DNA from: JABIBU01 sp964464685 | Lineage (GTDB): Bacteria; Patescibacteriota; Patescibacteriia; Magasanikbacterales; UBA922 | Assembly: GCA_964464685.1 (NCBI GenBank) | Contig: CAYXGV010000026.1 | Span: 1-15,942 of the forward strand | Reading direction: 5' to 3' | Length of the DNA stretch: 15,942 nt | Shown: piece by piece, positions 1 through 5,477 of the stretch | Layout of the letters: each line of letters opens with the position of its first letter | Numbering within the stretch: position 1 is the first letter of the stretch | Notes under the pieces: generated by a model | Seen by the model: the letters and a program-made list of their open reading frames with translations, nothing else | What the model was told of the DNA's origin: nothing | Databases searched by the model: none | Made by a program: the position numbers and the translations under genes

Positions 1-362
1 CCGCAATTAGTCAAGCTATCAAGCTTGATCAGGTTGATAATGGGGGAAATTATTTGTCGGCTATTGCTGATATGACTAGCGGAACAGTTTATATGATTTC
101 AAGTGTTGGTACCTTATCAGGTTGCGATAATAATAATATATATTGTGATGTGAATGTTGATTCAGATGGTGCCTGTGTTGACTTGTCCGGCTTGGTTGTT
201 GATGGCTATATAGGGGCAGTACCAATTAGTCCAGATGGAGACTCTGATGTCACTTGGGGAGAAAATATAACTGGTTATACTCTAGAACGTGAGTCAAATG
301 GTATTATTCACGTCCGGGCTTGCGAGAGTGAAAATAGTAGTGAGATTGTTATTTCAAGTTAA
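1..362 (+). CDS. Type IV pilin-like / pseudopilin protein, C-terminal part
   Basis: The frame is open from the window edge (first full codon at base 3) to TAA at 360-362, so this is the last ~119 residues of a longer protein. The visible part begins AISQAIKLDQVDNGGNYLSA, which resembles the segment after the N-terminal helix of type IV pilins and type II secretion pseudopilins (an Ala/Leu helix, a Tyr/Asp/Asn/Gly stretch, then a small-residue beta domain). The end, around GYTLERESNGIIHVRACESE, fits the last beta strands and a Cys-containing C-terminus. Paired cysteines could form disulfides, which fits an exported protein. The prepilin cleavage site would lie upstream of the window. An internal TTG at 54 is not a plausible start. 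The family call is by resemblance only. Confidence 0.55.
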   Translation, partial: AISQAIKLDQVDNGGNYLSAIADMTSGTVYMISSVGTLSGCDNNNIYCDVNVDSDGACVDLSGLVVDGYIGAVPISPDGDSDVTWGENITGYTLERESNGIIHVRACESENSSEIVISS

Positions 363-382
363 GTTTATAATAATAGTTTAAT

Positions 383-446
383 AAAAAAATACGTATTTTC
401 CACCCGAGGCGGATCTGTCCTTTGGCAGAAATACGTATTTTTTAAT
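383..446. terminator. Bidirectional-looking hairpin after the pilin gene, with a GC-rich palindrome in its loop
   Basis: The arms at about 384-398 and 428-443 contain the self-complementary core AAATACGTATTT and are flanked by A and T tracts, so a hairpin with a U-tract can form on either strand. The loop (399-427) is GC-rich and centred on GGCGGATCTGTCC. It resembles a decayed copy of the GGATC-centred palindromes at 562-593 and 9873-9906. It likely ends the pilin transcript and may also have received a repeat insertion in its loop. Confidence 0.6.
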
Positions 447-512
447 TTTAATAAATTATCATCTCCACAGTATAGTTTGCCATTTTTAGTTTAGAGTAAA
501 AATTTTAATAAT

Positions 513-545
513 AAAAAACATCCTCGTCAGTTGAGAATGTTTTTG
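513..545 (-). terminator. Rho-independent terminator of the tRNA / rnc unit
   Basis: An 11-bp stem with one mismatch (AAAACATCCTC against GAGAATGTTTT) and a 7-nt loop is followed on the minus strand by a T-run. It lies downstream of tRNA-Lys, tRNA-Arg and the tRNA-like remnant, all on the minus strand, and is where that transcript would end. The 447-512 stretch between this and the pilin hairpin shows nothing else. Confidence 0.6.
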
Positions 546-666
546 TGCACATGGCAGGAATCTCCGCCCAAGGCGGATCCGCCTTGGGCGGAGAACCCAC
601 ATCAACGGTTCTCCCGATGTCGCTTCGCTCATCGGGATAAACTACGACCGTTGTGTTATCCATTAT
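545..666 (-). pseudogene. Degenerate tRNA-Arg-like copy interrupted by two palindromes
   Basis: Read on the plus strand, 546-562 (TGCACATGGCAGGAATC) and 594-608 (AACCCACATCAACGG) match the acceptor, T-arm and anticodon-arm segments of the intact tRNA-Arg at 671-742 with few changes. They are separated in the T-loop by a perfect 32-bp palindrome (562-593). A second palindrome at 611-636 (TCCCGATG ... CATCGGGA) sits where the anticodon loop should be. A CAACGGT / ACCGTTG pair flanks it, and acceptor-like GTGCAC occurs at both ends. The D-arm is not recognisable. I read it as a tandem tRNA duplicate wrecked by repeat insertion. It is unlikely to be aminoacylated. Confidence 0.55.
562..593. repeat. 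Perfect 32-bp GGATC-centred palindrome
   Basis: CTCCGCCCAAGGCG is followed by GATC and then its exact reverse complement, giving a loop-free 32-base palindrome. It splits the T-loop of the tRNA-like remnant. The core AGGCGGATCCGCCT is shared in diverged form with 399-427 and 9873-9906, which suggests a dispersed family. Confidence 0.85.
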
Positions 667-670
667 TTTG

Positions 671-742
671 TGCACCTGGCAGGAATCGAACCCACATCAT
701 CGGTTCCGAAGACCGATGTTCTATCCGTTGAACTACAGGTGC
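671..742 (-). tRNA. tRNA-Arg (anticodon TCG)
   Basis: The 7-bp acceptor stem is GCACCTG / CAGGTGC, with discriminator A at 671. The D-arm reads TAGTTCAACGGATAGAAC. The anticodon stem is TCGGT / ACCGA with loop CTTCGGA, so the anticodon is TCG. The T-loop is TTCGATT, and its stem contains one T-G and one G-T wobble. CCA is not encoded (CAA follows), so it must be added. It lies 92 bases downstream of tRNA-Lys on the same strand and is probably co-transcribed with it. Confidence 0.93.
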
Positions 743-746
743 ATAA

Positions 747-831
747 TAAAACACGATACAAAATACACATAATACGATACAAGATATTTTTTCTTAGTTG
801 TATTTTAATACGTGTATGTTGTATCGTGTTT
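747..831. repeat. Long imperfect palindrome between the two tRNAs (diverged member of the 107-bp family)
   Basis: The arm starting AAACACGATACAAAATACAC pairs with the arm ending GTGTATGTTGTATCGTGTTT with only one mismatch over about 20 bases. Inner parts built of ATACGATACAA words also pair partly. The centre TTTTTTCTTAGTTG, read on the minus strand as CAACTAAGAAAAAA, resembles the CTAGAAAAA centre of the copies at 1876, 6566 and 11917. In the tRNA precursor it would form a long hairpin between the two tRNAs, a plausible processing spacer. Confidence 0.75.
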
Positions 832-834
832 CAG

Positions 835-907
835 TACGCCGTCTGGGGCTCGAACCCAGGACCTTAGGATTAAGAGTCCTCTGCTCTACCAGCTGAGCTA
901 ACGGCGC
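835..907 (-). tRNA. tRNA-Lys (anticodon CTT)
   Basis: The acceptor is GCGCCGT / ACGGCGT (first pair a G-T wobble), with discriminator A at 835. The D-arm is GCTCAGCTGGTAGAGC. The anticodon stem is GAGGA / TCCTA (outermost pair mismatched) with loop CTCTTAA, so the anticodon is CTT. The T-arm is CTGGG TTCGAGC CCCAG. CCA is not encoded. No sigma70-like promoter is evident just upstream, where the 911-1078 repeat lies, so transcription probably comes through from rnc. Confidence 0.95.
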
Positions 908-910
908 GTG

Positions 911-1078
911 TGTCACATTGTCATCCCGAGCGGAATCCCGACGAAGTACGGGATGTAGTCGAGGGATCCCTTTCTTAAAGATTGCTTTTGGTTAAAGAAA
1001 GGGATCTCTCCACTTCATTCCCCTTTGTCTCCCTACGGTCGCCAAGGGTCATTACGGTCGAGATGACATGATGTGCGA
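911..1078. repeat. Compound palindromic element between rnc and tRNA-Lys
   Basis: Outer arms CACATTGTCATCCCGAG (915-931) and GTCGAGATGACATGATGTG (1057-1075) pair imperfectly. Inside lie a second inverted repeat, GATCCCTTTCTT (965-976) against AAGAAAGGGATC (995-1006), and a small hairpin, ATCCCG ... CGGGAT (935-954). The GTCATCCCGAG ... GATGAC layout resembles intergenic repeat families seen in many bacterial genomes. The whole would fold as a branched hairpin in the rnc-tRNA transcript. Confidence 0.7.
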
Positions 1079-1079
1079 C

Positions 1080-1853
1080 TTATCCAACATATTCTTCATT
1101 CGGATCTCGTTTTATTATTGCTATTTTTGGGCCTTTCCAGCCTTTTACTTTTAGACCTTCTTCAGCAGCATCTACTTGGGCCTCTTGTTTGCTAGTGCCT
1201 TTGCCTTCGGCGATTTTTTCTTTGTCTATGTAAACTCCAACCACAAATTCTTTAGCATGGTCTGGTCCTTCTTCTTTTAATACGCGATAAGTAGGAGTAA
1301 CACCAACAATTTCTTGAGTTGATTCTTGAAATCTTGATTTTGGATCCATCCACAGTCCCATTTCTAATACTACAGGTAATTTGCTTACTATCCAGCGAAG
1401 GATAAATTGTTTGGTAATGTCCCAACCTTGGTCAACATAAATTGCTCCAATAGTTGATTCCATTACTTTAGCCAAAATATATTCTCGAGCTTTGGTGCCT
1501 TGATCTTTTGATTCACCATGACTCAGAAATAAATATGGTTCTAACCCGATGTCAGTGGCAACTTCGGCACACATTTTAGCATTTACCAATGCTGCTCTCC
1601 AGTTTGTAAGCTCTCCTTCGGGGTTCAAATAATTTTCAAATAAAAATTCAGTAACAACTAATTCAAGGACAGCATCTCCTAAAAATTCCATCCGTTCATT
1701 ATGGCCAAGAGGGAAGTCACGATTTTCATTTAAAAAAGACCTGTGGACTAGAGCCTGAACAATATAATTGGGATTATTAAATTTAATTCCAATTCTTTCC
1801 TCTAACTCAGAAAAGTTTTTTTCTTTATAAGCATCAACTGGGGGTATTGTCAT
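1080..1853 (-). CDS. rnc: Ribonuclease III
   Basis: This 257-aa protein cleaves double-stranded RNA and normally processes rRNA precursors and some mRNAs as a homodimer. The RNase III signature NERMEFLGDAVLELVV spans residues 52-67, with E53, E56 and D60 at catalytic or metal-binding positions. The second catalytic helix is LAKVMESTIGAIYVDQG (127-143), keeping E132. The dsRNA-binding domain runs from DPKSRFQE (170-177) through GPDHAKEF and GKGTSKQEAQVDAA (217-230). Oddly, K129 sits where most family members have Asp or Asn (E. coli D114). The ATG start at 1853 has no SD. The 107-bp palindrome at 1876-1982 lies 22 bases upstream, between nusB and rnc. The gene is probably expressed with rpmF and nusB. 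Confidence 0.96.
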   Translation of the reverse strand: MTIPPVDAYKEKNFSELEERIGIKFNNPNYIVQALVHRSFLNENRDFPLGHNERMEFLGDAVLELVVTEFLFENYLNPEGELTNWRAALVNAKMCAEVATDIGLEPYLFLSHGESKDQGTKAREYILAKVMESTIGAIYVDQGWDITKQFILRWIVSKLPVVLEMGLWMDPKSRFQESTQEIVGVTPTYRVLKEEGPDHAKEFVVGVYIDKEKIAEGKGTSKQEAQVDAAEEGLKVKGWKGPKIAIIKRDPNEEYVG

Positions 1854-1875
1854 ATAATAGTATATTTAAATTATA

Positions 1876-1982
1876 TATACTAATATACGAATGTACTAAT
1901 GATACGAATGCTATACGAATTCCAGTCTAGAAAAACATTAGTATAGCATTAGTATAATTGGTATTATTAGTATATTGGTATA
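1876..1982 (+). repeat. 107-bp palindromic element, copy 1 (upstream of rnc)
   Basis: The left arm starts TATACTAATATACGAAT and the right arm ends ATTAGTATATTGGTATA. They pair imperfectly over about 46 positions, with one gap and several wobbles or mismatches. The centre GAATTCC ... CTAGAAAAA (1917-1935) is asymmetric and is shared with the copies at 6566-6673 (same orientation) and 11917-12022 (reverse). It fills most of the nusB-rnc gap. Confidence 0.9.
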
Positions 1983-1996
1983 TTTACTTCGTATAT

Positions 1997-2428
1997 TTAT
2001 TTAGAATTTTCTTTGTTAACATCTTTGTATATTGCTCCTAAAATTCCATTGATAAATTTGCCTGATGATTGTCCGCCATAGGTCTTGGCGATTTCAATGG
2101 CTTCATTGATGGCAACTTTGGCTGGAATTTCATCGTTTAATAATAATTCATAAATTCCAATCCGTAAAATATTTCGGTCAATCAGATTTATTTGATCCAT
2201 TGGCCAATTGGTGGCATAGTCGGTTATTACTTTGTCTATTTTTGCTAAACTGTCTATAATTGAATAGACAGTTTTTTCTATATATTCTTTTTCATCTTCT
2301 ACCCCAGCACCAAATTCCAGTAAATTTTGTTCAATAATAGCTGGTATGCCTGCAGTTGGCTGTTCACGAAAATCCCACTGATACAGTGTTTGAAGTATAA
2401 TTGTACGAGCAAGATGACGGCTGGACAT
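1997..2428 (-). CDS. nusB: Transcription antitermination factor NusB
   Basis: The 143-aa length is usual for NusB, an all-helical protein that binds boxA RNA with NusE (S10) to support rRNA transcription. The N-terminus SRHLARTIILQTLYQWDF fits the family opening (R-x-x-A-x-x-x-LYQ-x-D). The second half carries IDRNILRIGIYELL (83-96) and IPAKVAINEAIEIAKTYG (101-118), followed by SSGKFINGILGAI, the strongest family block. The ATG start at 2428 has no SD. The gene lies between rpmF and rnc on the minus strand, so it is probably in one unit with them. Confidence 0.95.
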   Translation of the reverse strand: MSSRHLARTIILQTLYQWDFREQPTAGIPAIIEQNLLEFGAGVEDEKEYIEKTVYSIIDSLAKIDKVITDYATNWPMDQINLIDRNILRIGIYELLLNDEIPAKVAINEAIEIAKTYGGQSSGKFINGILGAIYKDVNKENSK

Positions 2429-2505
2429 AGGGTTAAAAGAAAAGTAATTATTTTTGAATGTTCTTAATTGGTAAAAATAAATTTGGAATTGGAAGACAAA
2501 GTTTT

Positions 2506-2584
2506 TTCACGACACACGACCCACACAACACTACCCAGACAAACAAGACAATTGTGTCGTGTTACGTGGGTCGTGTGTCGTGAA
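2506..2584. repeat. Inverted repeat of CACGACACACGACCCAC words between rpmF and nusB
   Basis: CACGACACACGACCCAC at 2508-2524 is the exact reverse complement of 2566-2582, extended to 19 bp by the flanking TT/AA. Inner words (ACAACAC, AAGACA / TGTGTC) allow further pairing. On the minus strand the hairpin is followed by an A-run rather than a U-run, so it should not terminate the rpmF-nusB transcript. The same words recur as one-sided pieces at 9816-9838 and inside the C39 peptidase gene at 13070-13102. Confidence 0.85.
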
Positions 2585-2615
2585 TATAATGTTTAATTAC
2601 TCAATTACTGTATCT

Positions 2616-2831
2616 TTATTTATCCTTTTTATTCCTTTTGGTTCGCAAAACTCGCTTGTTGACATCAATCGCTTTTCTGCTTTTGTAAGTACCACATTTG
2701 GCACAAGCACGGTGAGGAAGTGTTTTGGCACCACATTTTTCACAGGTAGCTGTAGTGGTTTTTTTCAAAGCAAAATGAGAAGCGCGTTGTCTTTTTGAGG
2801 TGTTGGTACGTTTTTGTGAAGGTAAACCCAT
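2616..2831 (-). CDS. rpmF: 50S ribosomal protein bL32
   Basis: This 71-aa basic protein is part of the large ribosomal subunit. It opens MGLPSQKRTNTSKRQRASHF, which replaces the usual MAVPKKKTSKS-type start but keeps the R/K-rich RRAHH-like segment. A complete zinc ribbon follows: C30-x2-C33 and C43-x2-C46 (CEKCGA ... CAKCGT). The tail is highly basic. The family is usually about 55-65 residues, so this is slightly long at the C-terminus. The ATG start at 2831 has no SD. A strong promoter lies at 2911-2939, and the gene heads the rpmF-nusB-rnc-tRNA unit. Confidence 0.95.
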   Translation of the reverse strand: MGLPSQKRTNTSKRQRASHFALKKTTTATCEKCGAKTLPHRACAKCGTYKSRKAIDVNKRVLRTKRNKKDK

Positions 2832-2910
2832 ATTTTTGAATTTTTAATTTCCAATTTTCAATTTCCAAAAGATTGGTATATGAAATTTAGAGTTGAGTTA
2901 AACTGACGAC

Positions 2911-2939
2911 ATTATACATTATATCATAAAAAAAATCAA
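2911..2939 (-). promoter_or_regulatory. Sigma70-type promoter for the rpmF unit
   Basis: On the minus strand, TTGATT (2939-2934), a 17-nt spacer and TATAAT (2916-2911) form a near-consensus promoter. Predicted transcription start is near 2904, giving a leader of about 73 nt before rpmF. It lies back to back with the femAB promoter. Confidence 0.75.
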
Positions 2940-2955
2940 GGGGGAATACACACAA

Positions 2956-2984
2956 TTGCCAAAAACGCTAAAATCAGTTAAAAT
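2956..2984 (+). promoter_or_regulatory. Sigma70-type promoter for the femAB-like gene, predicted leaderless
   Basis: TTGCCA (2956-2961), a 17-nt spacer and TAAAAT (2979-2984) form a good promoter. The ATG at 2991 begins seven bases after the -10 box, so transcription would start at or next to the start codon, giving an mRNA with essentially no 5' leader. No SD is present, which agrees. Confidence 0.65.
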
Positions 2985-2990
2985 ACAGTT

Positions 2991-4031
2991 ATGGAAATCA
3001 AAATATGTGAAAATAGACAAGAGTGGAAAAATTTTAATAAACAGCTAATCTCAGCTGAATTTTTGCAATCTTGGGATTGGGGGGAGTTTCAAAAAAGTAC
3101 TGGAAAAGAGGTTTTGCGTTTGCAAATATTTGAGGGTGGAGAAGTTGTAGAACAAATGCAAGGATTTGTGCATAATTTAGGATTAGGAGTGAAATATTTG
3201 TATTTGCCGAGAGCGAGCCTTAAGTCAGAAGTCATAAGCCATACTCGAAGGGAATCTCTCTTTGGGGATAAGTTTTTTAAAGAGCAGGGGTTTTCTTTTA
3301 TACGTATAGAAGCTAAAGAAGAGTTACGACTTATGACTTATGACTTATACCCACGGGGCATCCCTCTACGGGGACAACTTACAAAGAATCGTCAACCTGG
3401 CACCACATTATTATTAGATCTAGAAAAGTCGGAAGAAAATCTATTAAAAGAAATGCACGCCAAGACTCGATATAATATCGGTTTGGCAGAAAAAAGGGGA
3501 TTGATAATAAAGCCAGATAAAGACACAGATGTTTTTTGGAAATTGAATGAGGCAACTACTGGCCGTGATAAATTTAAAAGCCATGATAAAAATTATTACG
3601 CCAAGATGTTGGAAAATAATTTTTGTCACCAGTTGACCGTTTATTATAATTATCAAGCCATTGCTTCTGATTTATTTATTGTTTACGGTGATACCTGTAC
3701 CTATTTACATGGAACTTCGGCAAATGAATATAGAAATTTGATGGCACCATATTTATTACAATGGGAAGGTATAAAATTGGCCAAGCGACTAGGTTGCAAA
3801 TTTTATGATTTTTGGGGAATCGCGCCGATTCTAAGAGAAGACGCTGGTAAGCAAGTAAGTTGTTTTAATAATTTTTGTTGGGATATAAATCATCTTTGGA
3901 CTGGGGTGACAAGATTCAAAGTTGGTTTTGGTGGTACTGTCCGCGAATATCCGCAGGCGGTTGATGTGGTTTTAAATAAATGGAAATATGTGGTTTATAA
4001 GTTGGCTCGAAAATTAAAAGGATTAAATTAA
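2991..4031 (+). CDS. FemAB/FemX-like peptidyltransferase (GNAT-related amino-acid ligase)
   Basis: This 346-aa protein resembles FemAB-family enzymes, which add amino acids from aminoacyl-tRNA to the peptide stem of lipid II in the cytoplasm. Supporting segments are FLQSWDWGEFQKSTGK (24-39), LLKEMHAKTRYNIGLAEKRG (151-170; the K-x-R-x-x-I-x-x-A-x-x-x-G family block), HQLTVYYNYQAIASDLFIVYGDTCTYLHGTSANEYRNLMAPYLLQWEGIKLAKRLGCKFYDFWGI read in segments from ~213 to ~278 (the second GNAT fold), and a C-terminal KVGFGG. Next to a PAP2 phosphatase and mltG, a role in peptidoglycan is likely; the substrate is unknown. Residues 78-91 and 112-131 come from inverted word repeats (3221-3238 / 3330-3347). 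PAP2 starts five bases after the stop. Confidence 0.85.
   Translation: MEIKICENRQEWKNFNKQLISAEFLQSWDWGEFQKSTGKEVLRLQIFEGGEVVEQMQGFVHNLGLGVKYLYLPRASLKSEVISHTRRESLFGDKFFKEQGFSFIRIEAKEELRLMTYDLYPRGIPLRGQLTKNRQPGTTLLLDLEKSEENLLKEMHAKTRYNIGLAEKRGLIIKPDKDTDVFWKLNEATTGRDKFKSHDKNYYAKMLENNFCHQLTVYYNYQAIASDLFIVYGDTCTYLHGTSANEYRNLMAPYLLQWEGIKLAKRLGCKFYDFWGIAPILREDAGKQVSCFNNFCWDINHLWTGVTRFKVGFGGTVREYPQAVDVVLNKWKYVVYKLARKLKGLN
3221..3347. repeat. Inverted AAGTCATAAG word repeats inside the femAB-like gene
   Basis: TAAGTCAGAAGTCATAAG (3221-3238) pairs with CTTATGACTTATGACTTA (3330-3347) with one mismatch in 18. The arms encode LKSEVIS and RLMTYDLY. Directly after each arm come GC-richer pieces, ACTCGAAGGGAATCTCTC and CCACGGGGCATCCCTCTACG, unlike the surrounding codons. 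The reading frame is kept. Confidence 0.75.
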
Positions 4032-4036
4032 TAATT

Positions 4037-4597
4037 ATGGAAAATATTTCTTGGTCACAAAAACTTTTTTTAAAAATTAATAAGCAAGTTGGTAAAAAGA
4101 TTTGGCTTGATTGGCTATTTTATTTTTTTGCTCGTTGGTTGATTTATATTTTATTTTTCGTCATAATATCGTGGGGCTTGATTGTGCTTGAGCCAATTAT
4201 TTTTAAAAAGTTTATAAAATTTTTTTTAACAGCTTTTGCTGGTGAGGTGGCAATTAGCTGGTTGATAGCCTTGTTTGTTCAGCATCATCGACCATCAGTA
4301 GAATTGCCAAATATAAAAACTTTGGTTAATCCAATGCAAAATTGGAAATCATTTCCATCGGATCATTCAGGACAATCTTTGATTCTTGCACTTTTACCAG
4401 CCTTGTTTGGTGCACCAGTTTGGTTTGTTGCTCCATTGGTTTTTTTGGCAATCGGAGTAGCTTTTGGTCGGGTTTATGTCGGAGTTCACTATCCACGCGA
4501 TATTATTGGCGGTTGGATTTTGGCAATTGTAATTATTTTATTAGCCGAATGGTTATTGTCAAATTTGACTCAACCAGTTTATAATTTAATTTTTTAA
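4037..4597 (+). CDS. PAP2-family membrane phosphatase (possibly undecaprenyl-diphosphate phosphatase)
   Basis: This 186-aa multi-pass membrane protein has about five hydrophobic segments (near 24-50, 60-80, 115-145, 157-175). PAP2 active-site pieces are present: R85-P86 (QHHRP), PSDH at 107-110 in place of the more usual PSGH, and GRVYVGVHYPRD at 144-155 with R145, H151 and D155. The Lys normally seven residues before the first Arg is not there (Ala instead). BcrC-like enzymes with PSDH dephosphorylate undecaprenyl diphosphate at the membrane. Given the FemAB-like neighbour five bases upstream, lipid-carrier recycling is a good guess, but other lipid phosphates cannot be excluded. Confidence 0.85.
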   Translation: MENISWSQKLFLKINKQVGKKIWLDWLFYFFARWLIYILFFVIISWGLIVLEPIIFKKFIKFFLTAFAGEVAISWLIALFVQHHRPSVELPNIKTLVNPMQNWKSFPSDHSGQSLILALLPALFGAPVWFVAPLVFLAIGVAFGRVYVGVHYPRDIIGGWILAIVIILLAEWLLSNLTQPVYNLIF

Positions 4598-4616
4598 TTT
4601 TTGAGAAGTGAAAATA

Positions 4617-4677
4617 TATGATAAGTGATAGATGATATTTTTAGATATTTATCATTTATCATTTATCATTTATCATT
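4617..4677 (+). repeat. GATAA/TTATC palindrome just upstream of the nucleotidyltransferase
   Basis: The left arm ATGATAAGTGATAGATGATA pairs with tandem ATTTATC words on the right (4649-4676). The T-run after the right arm ends shortly before the ATG at 4683. The right arm contains four ATTTATC units. A sister element is at 5411-5475. With AT-only stems it would be a weak terminator at best. Confidence 0.8.
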
Positions 4678-4682
4678 TTTGT

Positions 4683-5378
4683 ATGAACGCAATAATTCTA
4701 TGTGGGGGGCTTTCAACTAGATTGGGAGATATTACCAAAGATATTCCAAAGATCTTACTCAAAATCGGTGATAAGACAGTTTTGGATTGGCAACTTGAGA
4801 AATTAAAATCAGTTGGTGTGACAGAAGTAGTACTGGCAGCTGGCCATTTGGCCAAAGTTTTGTTTGATGAAGTTGGCGAAAATAGAAATGGTTTGGATTT
4901 GATTTATGCAGTAGAAGATAAGAAGTTGGGCACTGGTGGAGCTATTAAGCATGGTTTGCAATATGTTTTCAAACCAGGTGAGCCAACCATAATTTTGAAT
5001 GGTGATGTTCTGACAACTATCAATTTGGTTGATATGGTAGCGCAATTACCTAATCCAAGTGATGGCATTATTCTTGGTGCTTATGTGGAAGATATTGCTA
5101 GTTATGGTACGCTTGTGTATGATGAAAAAAATCATTTACAAGAGTTCAAAGAAAAAGAAGGAATTCATAAACCGGGTTATCAAAATGGTGGAATTTATAT
5201 TTTTAATTCACAAATAAAAAATTATTTTCCCGACGCCGATGTTTTTAGTGTTGAATATGATGTCTTTCCCAAAGTAAAAGATTTGTATGTTTACGAATCA
5301 AAAAATTTTTGGATAGATGTCGGAGTGCCGGAGAGATTGGAGTGGGCGAAGTTGAACTACCGTGATTTTGAGGGTTGA
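4683..5378 (+). CDS. Sugar-1-phosphate nucleotidyltransferase (RmlA/HddC-like)
   Basis: These 231 residues have the Rossmann-like NTP-transferase fold. Activated sugars are made from sugar-1-phosphate and NTP. The opening MNAIILCGGLSTRLGD carries the GG-x-x-TRL nucleotide-binding loop, with IPKILLKIGDKT at 21-32. GTGGAI lies at 83-88, and LNGDV at 105-109 holds the metal-binding D108. GGIYIF (169-174), SVEYDVFP and FWIDVGVPERL (209-219, D212) complete the pattern. The D-x-G-x-P-E-R-L end resembles HddC/mannose-1-P guanylyltransferase-type enzymes; the sugar is not determined. I chose the ATG at 4683. The open frame reaches back to 4632, but that extension (IYHLSFIIYHF) is translated palindrome. 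No SD is present. Confidence 0.88.
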   Translation: MNAIILCGGLSTRLGDITKDIPKILLKIGDKTVLDWQLEKLKSVGVTEVVLAAGHLAKVLFDEVGENRNGLDLIYAVEDKKLGTGGAIKHGLQYVFKPGEPTIILNGDVLTTINLVDMVAQLPNPSDGIILGAYVEDIASYGTLVYDEKNHLQEFKEKEGIHKPGYQNGGIYIFNSQIKNYFPDADVFSVEYDVFPKVKDLYVYESKNFWIDVGVPERLEWAKLNYRDFEG

Positions 5379-5410
5379 TTTTTTATAAAAGTAATTGCGT
5401 TTGCAATTTT

Positions 5411-5475
5411 TGATAGGTGATAAATGATACTTGCTAAGAGAGTTATCATCTATCATTTATCACATATCATTTTTC
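5411..5475 (+). repeat. GATAA/TTATC palindrome just upstream of mltG
   Basis: The left arm TGATAGGTGATAAATGATA (5411-5429) pairs with a right arm of TATCATCTATCATTTATC words (5444-5469). The centre is CTTGCTAAGAGAG. The element ends in TTTTT, shortly before the ATG at 5478, the same layout as at 4617-4677. Confidence 0.8.
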
Positions 5476-5477
5476 AT

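Noticed and set aside
2506..2584. Palindrome as the terminator of rpmF
   Set aside because: On the minus strand the stem is followed by A, not T, so termination is not supported.
2559..2798. Plus-strand open frame over rpmF
   Set aside because: It lies opposite a clear bL32 gene with a zinc ribbon and its translation has no family character.
4617..4677. Tandem ATTTATC units as a CRISPR array
   Set aside because: The units are 7 bases with no spacers, and no cas gene is present.
4632..4682. N-terminal extension of the nucleotidyltransferase frame
   Set aside because: It translates the ATTTATC palindrome, and the family begins at MNAIILCGG (4683).
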